Of a stretch of DNA of 9,438 nucleotides, positions 1 to 6,522 are shown one piece after another. Location of the stretch: contig JAKLEJ010000105.1 of assembly GCA_022711695.1 (NCBI GenBank), positions 1-9,438 of the forward strand. Direction: 5' to 3'. Position 1 is the first letter of the stretch; every line of letters starts with the position of its first letter. The notes under the pieces are model-generated. The model did not search any database and was not told the DNA's origin. It saw only the letters and a program-made list of their open reading frames with translations. Made by a program: the position numbers and the translations under genes. This stretch comes from Verrucomicrobiota bacterium. GTDB taxonomy: Bacteria; Verrucomicrobiota; Verrucomicrobiia; Limisphaerales; JACRJZ01.

Positions 1-31
1 CATGGACCCGCGATTCATGCCCCGCTCATAA

Positions 32-116
32 CCCAGCCGGCTGGGGCTGTCGATGCCGAAAACGGCGGCGGGTTCGCCCAGGGCCGCCGAGCCTCAGCCC
101 CAGCGGCGTGAGCCGC
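32..116. repeat. Cluster of inverted repeats (possible structured RNA or terminator)
   Basis: Read directly from the bases: a perfect palindrome CCCAGCCGGCTGGG at 32-45; a perfect 10-base inverted repeat GCTGGGGCTG (40-49) with CAGCCCCAGC (95-104); inside it GCCG-AAAA-CGGC at 55-66 and GGG-TTCG-CCC at 70-79; and GCGGC-GTGA-GCCGC at 103-116. The palindrome and the long arm pair share bases, so they cannot both form in one RNA. It could be the terminator of a gene to the left, a structured leader of the sigma gene, or simply GC-rich sequence. No T-run follows, so an ordinary intrinsic terminator is not supported. Confidence 0.35.
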
Positions 117-134
117 AGACTCAGGGATATTTGC

Positions 135-162
135 GTAACTGGCAGGATGTGGCAGTCTTGAG
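135..162 (+). promoter_or_regulatory. Candidate ECF-type promoter upstream of the first sigma gene
   Basis: GTAAC at 135-139 resembles the AAC-containing -35 element of many ECF promoters. About 16 bases downstream is TCTTGAG, where a -10 element would lie. The same GTAAC word lies upstream of the kinase gene at 988-992. This would place the transcript start very close to the GTG start codon, which is a weakness. It is a pattern match only, with no demonstrated consensus. Confidence 0.22.
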
Positions 163-171
163 GCAGACCAC

Positions 172-945
172 GTGAAAGCGATGGACAACCAACGGGCGGA
201 ACCCCAGGCCGCATGGCCTGACCGCGGGGCGTGGTTCGCCACCACCCATTGGAGCGGCGTGCTTGCCGCCGCGCGGGCCGGGGATTCCGGACGCGGAGCG
301 GCGGCGCTGGAGGCGCTTTGCCGCAAATACTGGCATCCCCTCTACGCTTACCTGCGCCGGGCCGGACATGCTTCCCACGACGCGGAAGACCTGGTACAGG
401 GCTTCTTCGAACAGTGTCTGCGGCACGGCTACCTGGCGGCCGCAAACCGGGACCGCGGACGATTTCGATCCTTTCTGCTGACCGCCCTGAAACGATACGC
501 CGCCAACGAGCAGGACAAGGCGCGGGCGCTCAAACGCGGCGGCGGCCAGCCCGCGATCTCGTTCGATGCCGGGGACGCCGAGACCCGCTACGCGGCCGAC
601 CCGCATACCAGTCTGACGCCAGACCGTTTGTTCGAACGCCGCTGGGCACTGACGCTGCTGGAGACCGTCCTCGATCGCTTGCGCCAGGAGCAGGCGGCTG
701 CGGGCCGCGCCCCCCTGTTTGCCGAACTCCAGGGAGTGCTGACGGCTTCGGGACAGCAGACGCCCATGGCGGAGACGGCCCGGCGGCTGGGCATGAGCGA
801 AGGGGCGGTCAAGGTGGCCGCGCACCGGCTGCGGCGGCGCTACCGCGAGCTGCTGCTGGAGGAAATCGCCCACACCGTCGGCAGCGCGGACGAAATCGAA
901 GAGGAGCGGCGGCGCCTGCTGGCGGCTTTGGGCGGGCAGCCGTGA
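172..945 (+). CDS. ECF-like RNA polymerase sigma factor (sigma-70 family), kinase-linked
   Basis: A 257-residue sigma factor that should direct RNA polymerase to a small promoter set. Region 2 spans about residues 49-115 (YWHPLYAYLRR, then DAEDLVQGFFE and GRFRSFLL), as in sigma-70 region 2. The region 4 helix-turn-helix is at about 198-230 (ETARRLGMSEGAVKVAAHRL). Between them lies a long linker with KRGGGQP (121-127) and PDRLFERRWALT (150-161). It is longer than ordinary ECF factors (about 160-200 residues) and matches the long planctomycete/verrucomicrobial type. The GTG start at 172 is preferred because TTGAGG at 158-163 is at ribosome-binding distance; an in-frame ATG at 181 is the alternative. 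The kinase gene starts 109 bases downstream on the same strand. Sigma factors beside Ser/Thr kinases are known from Planctomycetes, so kinase control of its activity is a reasonable inference. A paralog lies at 6956-7729. Confidence 0.94.
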   Translation: MKAMDNQRAEPQAAWPDRGAWFATTHWSGVLAAARAGDSGRGAAALEALCRKYWHPLYAYLRRAGHASHDAEDLVQGFFEQCLRHGYLAAANRDRGRFRSFLLTALKRYAANEQDKARALKRGGGQPAISFDAGDAETRYAADPHTSLTPDRLFERRWALTLLETVLDRLRQEQAAAGRAPLFAELQGVLTASGQQTPMAETARRLGMSEGAVKVAAHRLRRRYRELLLEEIAHTVGSADEIEEERRRLLAALGGQP

Positions 946-953
946 CGCGCGTT

Positions 954-971
954 CCCGGCCTGCAAACCGGG
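954..971 (+). terminator. Weak hairpin just after the first sigma gene
   Basis: CCCGG at 954-958 pairs with CCGGG at 967-971 across an 8-base loop, starting 8 bases after the sigma stop codon and followed by TTTC. It is a short stem with a minimal T-run, so it may only attenuate transcription between the sigma and kinase genes, or do nothing. Confidence 0.28.
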
Positions 972-987
972 TTTCGGCAACCCCGCT

Positions 988-1015
988 GTAACCTTGGGCG
1001 GCGTTTGCTTAAGTA
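988..1015 (+). promoter_or_regulatory. Candidate ECF-type promoter upstream of the kinase gene
   Basis: GTAAC at 988-992, then 16 bases, then TTAAGTAG, matching the spacing of the GTAAC element upstream of the first sigma gene. If real, the kinase has its own promoter, possibly read by the neighbouring sigma factor, with a leader of roughly 40 bases that would include the hairpin at 1022-1037. The motif is short, so confidence is low. Confidence 0.25.
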
Positions 1016-1021
1016 GCCGGT

Positions 1022-1037
1022 GAATCGAAAGCGATTC
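1022..1037. repeat. Perfect hairpin or dyad in the kinase leader
   Basis: GAATCG (1022-1027), loop AAAG, CGATTC (1032-1037): a perfect 6-base inverted repeat whose end lies 17 bases before the kinase ATG at 1055. It could be an operator half-site pair for a DNA-binding protein or an mRNA hairpin affecting translation. No clear Shine-Dalgarno sequence lies between it and the ATG. Confidence 0.4.
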
Positions 1038-1054
1038 GACACGAACAAAGCGCC

Positions 1055-4000
1055 ATGAACGCATCTCGCATCTGCCCGGCTTGCGGCGCGCCTCTGGAGG
1101 CCGATCTCCTCGGGGGGCTTTGCCCGCAGTGCCTTCTGCAAACAAGGGTCCTCGGCGCCTCGGCCGCCCCTGCCGGCCCCGGGGGGGCGTCGGCTCGCAA
1201 GCCCGCGCCCGGAGAGTTCTTCGGCGGCTACCGGGTGCTGCGCTTGCTGGGCAGGGGAGGCATGGGGGAGGTCTATGAGGCCGAGCAGGCGGACACCGGC
1301 CGGCGGGTGGCTCTCAAGGTCATGAACCATGGGCTGAGCTCCGAAACCGACCGCAAACGCTTTCTGCGCGAAGGCCGGCTGGCCGCGGCGGTTGCTCATC
1401 CGAACGTGATTTACGTCTATGGCAGCGAGGAGATCGAGGGCGCCCCGGTCATCGCCATGGAATTGGTGGGGGAGGGCACCCTGAAAGACCTGGTCCGGCG
1501 CCGGGGACCGCTGCCGCCGGCCGAGGCGGTGGATTTGATCCTCCAGGCCATCGCCGGACTGGACGCCGCGCGGGCTGCCGGCGTGCTGCATCGCGACGTC
1601 AAACCCGCCAACTGTTTCCTCGGCGCCGACGGCGTCGTCAAGGTGGGCGATTTCGGCTTGTCGATATCCACCCAGGCCCGGGGCGAGTCCATCCTGACCG
1701 CCAGCGGGTCGATGATTGGCACCCCGGGTTTCGCTTCGCCCGAACAGCTCCGCGGCGAGGCCCTCGATGTGCGGTCGGACATCTACTCGGTCGGAGCGAC
1801 CCTTTACTTTCTGCTCACCGGGCGCCAGCCCTTCGAGGCGGAGGACCTGGTGCAGTTGATCACGCTGGTGCTGGATCGGCCGTCGGCGTCTCCGGTCGTC
1901 CATCGGCCCGGGCTGTCGGCGGGTTTGTGCCGGGTGGTGCTGCGCTGCCTGGCCAAGGAGCGGGCCGCCCGGTGCGCCTCTTATGAGGAACTCCGAAAGG
2001 CCCTGCTGCCGTTCTCGGGCCGGGCGCCCAAGCCGGCTTTGCTCGGCCTGCGGTTTGTCGCCGGCGCCATCGATTCCCTGGTCCTCGCTGTGCCAGGCTT
2101 GATCGCGTTTGCGGTTTGGGGCGTGGAGGAGATTCCCCTGCTGGCCGCGGAGCGCGGGGCTGCCATGGCAGTCCTGGGTTGGTCGCTCCTGCTCTTTCCG
2201 CCGCTCTATTACGCGATCATGGAGGGACGATGGGGGGCGGGATTGGGAAAGGCCTGCTGCGGGTTGAAGGTGGTCGCCAGGGCCGGGGGCGTCCCCGGCG
2301 TCGCCCGGGCCGCCGGGCGGGCCTTGCTCTTTGGCACGTCCGCTTCGGTTCCCCTGGCGCTGGCCTTCCTGGTGTATTCCCGCGAGGAACTCTTGCGCCA
2401 AACCTCCGAAGGAAGCCTGCTGCTCACCGATTGGGCCTGGATCCCGCTCAGCCTGCTGCTCTTCGCAAGCGTCCGTCGGGCAAACGGCTTTGCCGGACTG
2501 CATGAACTCGCCAGCGGCACCCGCACCGTGCTGGCGCCCTCCGAAGAGCAACGGCCCCGAGACCTCGTTGCCGAGCCACCGGTCGTCGTCCCGGCGACGG
2601 CGCCGCGCCTTGGGCCTTATGCGGTTCTCGCCACGCTCTCCGAGTGGGACGACCAGACACTGCTTCTGGCATACGACGAGGCCCTGCGCCGCAAGGTTTG
2701 GATCCATCGGCAGCCGGCCGGAACTCCCGCGGTCGGCGCGCGCCGTCGCGACCTGGGCCGGCCGGGAAGGCTTCGGTGGCTCAATGGCGGGCGCGAAGCC
2801 ACGGGGGCCTGGGATGCCTACGCCGCCCCGGAGGGCCAGGCCTGGCTGAGCGCCACGGCGCAACCCCGGCCGTGGAGTGTTGTTCGATTCTGGCTGCTGG
2901 ACCTGGCCGAGGAATTCCATGCGGGCCTTCGGCACGAGAGCCTCGCGGAACTCTTCGCCGCCGACCGCCTCTGGGTCACCCCGGCTGGCCATGCCCTGGT
3001 CCTGGATTTTCGCGCCCCGGGCGTCCATGAGAGCGACGAGGCCTGGCGGCATTGCGGCGCGGACCCGGCGTCCTTCTGCGAATTCCTGGACCATGTGGCG
3101 GTGCAGTCGCTGAGCGGCAGCGCGCCGGCGCCGTCCGCCCCGGCTTTGCCGCCTCCGTCCCGGGCTCAACGCTTTCTGCAAAGCCTGGCGGGAGGCGGCT
3201 TCGATGCGATCGAAGTGCTGCTGGGCAATTTGCGCTCCCTGGTCCAGCAGCGGGCCGCTCCTGAGCCCTGGCAGCGCCTGAGTGCAACCGCCCTGGCGGT
3301 GGCGCCGGTCTTGGTCGTCGCCGGGGTCGTTGCCTTGACTGCCTGGTCCGAGCGGGCCCGCTGGGATCGCGCTTGGAACCAGGCGTTCCCCGGGCGGGCT
3401 TCGATTCGTCCCGCGCTTACCGCAGCCGAGGCCTGGAACACGATCGGCCAACCGGACAACTTCTTCCTTTTCCTGGCGGCTCGCTACGGCGACGTCCTGA
3501 CCAACGCCGCCTTTTGGGCGAATCCGCACCTGGGCGGCAACCTGAGCGAAGGCGAGCGACAGACGATTACGAACGCGTTGACCGCGCATCCGCATCCCGA
3601 TCCCGTCGCGGCCCAAAAGGCCGAAGCGGCTGTGCGCCTGCACCTCGATCAGTATAAATCGGGAGACGCCTCGGCCCTGCTGATGGTGTCCGCCCTGGTC
3701 GGAGCGGTGTGGGTGTTTGGGTGCTTTCTGTGCTCGATGATGCTGACGCTGGCGCTGGGACACCCGCCGCTTCTTCGTGCGGCCGGGTTGGCCGTAATGA
3801 CCCGGCGGGGGGAGCCGGCCTCGCGGCTGCGTTTGCTCGGACGGGGCTTGGCGGGCTGGGGACCCTGGGTCGCCCTGTCGATGACAGCCGCAATCGCGCT
3901 GGGGTGGGCGGAAGTGAACGATCAGCAAGCCCGGGTGCTGCCGGTCCTTGCGTGGATTGTCGCCCCGGCTGGGGCGCTGACGCTCGGAGCGTTGATCCGT

Positions 4001-4066
4001 CTTGCGCGCCACCCGGCGCAGGGATGGCACGACCGCCTGGCGGGCGTCTGCGTCCTGCCGCGGTAG
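1055..4066 (+). CDS. Membrane Ser/Thr protein kinase with zinc ribbon, two RDD regions and a degenerate second kinase domain
   Basis: A 1003-residue Hanks-type Ser/Thr kinase anchored in the inner membrane. Domains in order: a zinc ribbon (CPAC 7-10, CPQC 23-26); kinase domain at about 59-320 with glycine loop GRGGMG (66-71), VALK lysine 88, likely helix-C Glu106, HRDVKPAN (179-186), DFG (199-201) and SPE (228-230), so all main catalytic residues are present; and an RDD membrane domain at about 330-492 (AGAID 336-340, GKACCGLKVV, ending GLHELASGTRTV). A second, degenerate kinase-like domain spans about 519-685. It keeps a VLDF strand (648-652), but HRD reads HES and DFG reads DFR. Next come a membrane helix near 744-763, a soluble stretch, and further helices ending RHPAQGWHDRLAG (985-997), the end signature of a second RDD domain. 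The ATG at 1055 directly precedes the zinc ribbon; no Shine-Dalgarno is visible. It probably acts with the sigma factor at 172-945. The substrate is unknown. Confidence 0.96.
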   Translation: MNASRICPACGAPLEADLLGGLCPQCLLQTRVLGASAAPAGPGGASARKPAPGEFFGGYRVLRLLGRGGMGEVYEAEQADTGRRVALKVMNHGLSSETDRKRFLREGRLAAAVAHPNVIYVYGSEEIEGAPVIAMELVGEGTLKDLVRRRGPLPPAEAVDLILQAIAGLDAARAAGVLHRDVKPANCFLGADGVVKVGDFGLSISTQARGESILTASGSMIGTPGFASPEQLRGEALDVRSDIYSVGATLYFLLTGRQPFEAEDLVQLITLVLDRPSASPVVHRPGLSAGLCRVVLRCLAKERAARCASYEELRKALLPFSGRAPKPALLGLRFVAGAIDSLVLAVPGLIAFAVWGVEEIPLLAAERGAAMAVLGWSLLLFPPLYYAIMEGRWGAGLGKACCGLKVVARAGGVPGVARAAGRALLFGTSASVPLALAFLVYSREELLRQTSEGSLLLTDWAWIPLSLLLFASVRRANGFAGLHELASGTRTVLAPSEEQRPRDLVAEPPVVVPATAPRLGPYAVLATLSEWDDQTLLLAYDEALRRKVWIHRQPAGTPAVGARRRDLGRPGRLRWLNGGREATGAWDAYAAPEGQAWLSATAQPRPWSVVRFWLLDLAEEFHAGLRHESLAELFAADRLWVTPAGHALVLDFRAPGVHESDEAWRHCGADPASFCEFLDHVAVQSLSGSAPAPSAPALPPPSRAQRFLQSLAGGGFDAIEVLLGNLRSLVQQRAAPEPWQRLSATALAVAPVLVVAGVVALTAWSERARWDRAWNQAFPGRASIRPALTAAEAWNTIGQPDNFFLFLAARYGDVLTNAAFWANPHLGGNLSEGERQTITNALTAHPHPDPVAAQKAEAAVRLHLDQYKSGDASALLMVSALVGAVWVFGCFLCSMMLTLALGHPPLLRAAGLAVMTRRGEPASRLRLLGRGLAGWGPWVALSMTAAIALGWAEVNDQQARVLPVLAWIVAPAGALTLGALIRLARHPAQGWHDRLAGVCVLPR

Positions 4067-4077
4067 GGAGGGCCGAA

Positions 4078-6522
4078 CTAATCGAGGGTGGGGCGGACAA
4101 CCTGCCCGGCGAGTTGTTTCTCGCCGTTCTCCTTCTCGTAAACCCCGTAGAACATCGAGCAGCAATCCAGCCAGAGCGTGATCCGATGGAGTTCCTCGTT
4201 CGAGAGCTTCACCTCGTGGTGCCCCCGGGACAGCATCTCGTAGAGCTTCGAGGCCCGCGCCCCGAAGCGCCCCGGCGTGGTGCGGTAGTTCTCGCCGTAG
4301 GAAACGAACGCGAACTTGGGCGCGAGGCTGTGGTAGGACGCATACCACTTTTGCCGGATGGGCTCCCGGGCCAGGTTGGGGGCCTTGTCCCGGTGTTCCT
4401 GGTGGCAGTTGACGCACCGGGCGTCCAGCACCGGCTGCACCAGGCGCGGATAGCTGAAGGGGTTCGATCCATCGACGTCCGGGACCAGGACCGAAGGCGG
4501 GCGCCGCAGGGCCAGGGGAGGGGCCGAGCGGGTCGAGGGGGCGCGATGACGCGGATCATGGCACCCCTGGCAGGTCAGCCGTTCTCCCTCGCGCAGGTAG
4601 GTGCCCGAGCGCATCGACTGCAGGGCCAGCCCGTGCTCGTCGAGCGCCTGAAAGAAGATCTCCCGATGGGCAGGCACGTTGAACTGGGCGCTGCCGTCCT
4701 TCTCGACCGGCGCCGTCCCCAGCACATGGCGGACCGGCACCACGGAATCGCCCGCCAGGGCCACGCGCAGGCCCGTCTCATGCGGGGGCGCGCCGCTGGG
4801 CACGCTCATGGGCGCGACGTGGAGCACTCGCAGGCTCTTGATCCGGGCGCCTTGCGGCCACGGCTTGAGACTTTCGTACACGTTCATCACCACCACGGTG
4901 GCTTCCCCGGCCTGGCCCGGCTTGGCCAGCGGCGGCGTCGCCAATTCGGTGGGCGCTGAAGGCATGGGGCGGGCTCGCAGCGGCATCGGGCTTTGACAGG
5001 AAATCTCCGGGTCGCGATAGACGAGTTCCTTGTTGCCGAAAGCGTCCACGAGATAGATGCCGTAGTTGCGGGAGCGTTTGGCCGGCAGGACGCTCTCCGG
5101 GCTATAGACGCACAGGAAGAACTCCTCGCTGAGCGGCCAGGCGGTGGCGTAGGTCTCCGTGCCTCCCTGGCTTTCCGGGAATTCCACCTCGGGCGTGAAC
5201 CGCCGCACCGGGCCCATGGCGTCGTCGTCCGCCACCCGGGGATCGATCGTCAGGAGCGAGCCGAACGCCTGCCCGTGGTGCGGCGTGGCCGTGGCCGCGT
5301 ACTTGGGCGAGCCGGGAATCGCCCGAAGGTCCATCTCCATGTCGGCCCTGCCCGGCCGCGGCGCAAAATTGCCGTGCACGGCGCGCGAGTCCCTGCCGTC
5401 CAGGGTGGTGATCCAGGGCATGTGCGCCGTCACTCCGTGGCGGTCCACGTAATCCCAGCGCGTGTAGATGATCCGGCCGTCGTGGGTCACGCTGGGGTGC
5501 CATTCGTTGGACTCGTGCGGGCTCAGGCAGTTGATGCCGCTGCCGTCGGCGGCCATGTCGTAAAGCGTGTAGAGCGGGCAGGTGCGGCCGCACCGCAGGT
5601 AGCCGCCGCGCCGTTCGGTGATGAACGCCACCCGGCCGTTGGGAAGCCAGCAGGGATCGAATTCGTTCCACGAACCGTCGGTGAGCTGCTCCAGTCCCGT
5701 CCCGTCCACGTTCGCTTTGAACACGTGGTAGCTCCAGCCCGGATCCCAGTGTCCCCGGTCCGGGTCCGTATGGTCCTCGTGTTGGCGGCTGCCACGGCAT
5801 TCCACGTAGGCGAAGAGGCACCGTTGGCCGTCGAACGAAAGATCGGGAGACAGGAAGGAGCCGCCTTGCAGCGCCTGCCCTTTCAGGCGGCCGCGTGTCA
5901 CCACCGAGCCCGCCAGGATATCCCGCACTGCGGCATTGTCGCCGAAGGGGTCCGAGAGCGCAAACAGCCCCCCGCCCGGCCGGGCGTAGATGCCGTAATA
6001 CTGGTCGCACATGTGCTCGAAACCGGGCCGATGGCGCTTGATGAAGAGCAGTTCCCTGAAGTCCAGCAGCGGATTGCTGAAGGCGATCTGGCGGCGCAAG
6101 CGGAACGTCTTCGAGAACAGTTCCCGCCTTGCGGCCGAATTGGTCGGATCGAGCCGGCGGCCGTTCTCCTCGATCGCGGCGAGCGCTTGCGCCAGGCCTT
6201 TGCGTTCGGGGTTGGGCTCCGCGCTCTCCAATCGCGTCAGCAGGGCGCGGGTCCGGCGCGTCAGCACGTCGGCCGGGTCACGGTCCGAATCCAGGATCAG
6301 GGCTTCGCGGCAGAAGGCTTCTTCAGCGTGCCGGGCGATCCGGGCGCGGTGACGAAGATCGTTCTGCAACACTTCATGCTGGAGGCTCTCCTCCCGCAGC
6401 AGTTCCTCGGGGCTGACGGCGGCGCCCCCATGGGCGTCCAGAGCGCTTGCCGTCGCCAGGGTCAAAGCAACAAGCCAAGCGCCACGGCGCCGGCAGCCGA
6501 TCGTCATCCCGCGGATTAACAT
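4078..6522 (-). CDS. Exported HzsA-related protein: TolB-like beta-propeller with two c-type haem sites
   Basis: About 814 residues from the ATG whose complement is at 6520-6522. A signal peptide is visible: RRR at 11-13, hydrophobic stretch 14-27, likely cut after ASA27. A charged helical region follows, then propeller-type strands of the PD40/TolB kind (SPDLSFDGQRCLFAYVE 224-240, DPCWLPNGRVAFITER 289-304, HPSVTHDGRIIYTRWD 342-357), a CGRTCP motif (311-316), and a C-terminal part with two haem c motifs, CQGCH (651-655) and CVNCH (703-707). This layout matches proteins related to the middle and haem regions of the anammox hydrazine synthase alpha chain, which are common in Planctomycetes and Verrucomicrobia with no known activity. 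No hydrazine synthase partner genes are seen here. Periplasmic redox or binding work is inferred. ATG at 6507 (809 residues) is an alternative start. The frame stays open to a GTG at 6738, but that part precedes the signal peptide and looks non-coding. It converges on the kinase gene 11 bases away. Confidence 0.9.
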   Translation of the reverse strand: MLIRGMTIGCRRRGAWLVALTLATASALDAHGGAAVSPEELLREESLQHEVLQNDLRHRARIARHAEEAFCREALILDSDRDPADVLTRRTRALLTRLESAEPNPERKGLAQALAAIEENGRRLDPTNSAARRELFSKTFRLRRQIAFSNPLLDFRELLFIKRHRPGFEHMCDQYYGIYARPGGGLFALSDPFGDNAAVRDILAGSVVTRGRLKGQALQGGSFLSPDLSFDGQRCLFAYVECRGSRQHEDHTDPDRGHWDPGWSYHVFKANVDGTGLEQLTDGSWNEFDPCWLPNGRVAFITERRGGYLRCGRTCPLYTLYDMAADGSGINCLSPHESNEWHPSVTHDGRIIYTRWDYVDRHGVTAHMPWITTLDGRDSRAVHGNFAPRPGRADMEMDLRAIPGSPKYAATATPHHGQAFGSLLTIDPRVADDDAMGPVRRFTPEVEFPESQGGTETYATAWPLSEEFFLCVYSPESVLPAKRSRNYGIYLVDAFGNKELVYRDPEISCQSPMPLRARPMPSAPTELATPPLAKPGQAGEATVVVMNVYESLKPWPQGARIKSLRVLHVAPMSVPSGAPPHETGLRVALAGDSVVPVRHVLGTAPVEKDGSAQFNVPAHREIFFQALDEHGLALQSMRSGTYLREGERLTCQGCHDPRHRAPSTRSAPPLALRRPPSVLVPDVDGSNPFSYPRLVQPVLDARCVNCHQEHRDKAPNLAREPIRQKWYASYHSLAPKFAFVSYGENYRTTPGRFGARASKLYEMLSRGHHEVKLSNEELHRITLWLDCCSMFYGVYEKENGEKQLAGQVVRPTLD

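Larger units (their letters stand above)
1..171. other. Left-edge intergenic region, hairpin-rich, no convincing gene
   Basis: No reading frame here resembles a known protein. On the + strand, frame 1 runs open from the edge to a TGA at 109-111, frame 2 stops at the TAA at 29-31, and frame 3 is open to a TGA at 159-161. Any of these could be the tail of a gene lying outside the window, but the translations are short and Arg- or Ala-rich, so none is called. The stretch holds several inverted repeats: a 14-base palindrome at 32-45, a 10-base arm pair at 40-49/95-104, and small stems at 55-66 and 103-116. This fits the end of an upstream transcript plus the promoter region of the sigma gene that starts at 172. 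Confidence 0.5.

Noticed and set aside
1..161. Tail of an upstream protein in frame 3, ending at 159-161
   Set aside because: Fifty-two Arg/Pro-rich codons that read through several inverted repeats; not protein-like and without context to the left.
121..873. 250-codon - strand frame over the first sigma gene
   Set aside because: A shadow of a well-supported sigma factor; no domain in its own translation.
809..4417. 1202-codon open frame on the - strand across the kinase gene
   Set aside because: Its translation is Gly/Arg/Pro/Gln-rich with no domain, while the + strand frame has a full kinase and RDD motifs. Long antisense frames are expected where third positions are mostly G or C.
3709..4959. 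416-codon + strand frame over the kinase end and the HzsA-related gene
   Set aside because: Out of frame with the kinase and antisense to the CXXCH-bearing frame; low-complexity translation with no recognisable motif.
4993..6519. 508-codon + strand frame antisense to the HzsA-related gene
   Set aside because: The translation is Arg/Val/Ala-rich without motifs, and the opposite strand carries clear propeller motifs and a signal peptide.
4078..6522. Calling this gene a true hydrazine synthase alpha subunit (hzsA)
   Set aside because: No beta or gamma subunit or other anammox gene is visible, and related proteins are common in bacteria that do not make hydrazine.
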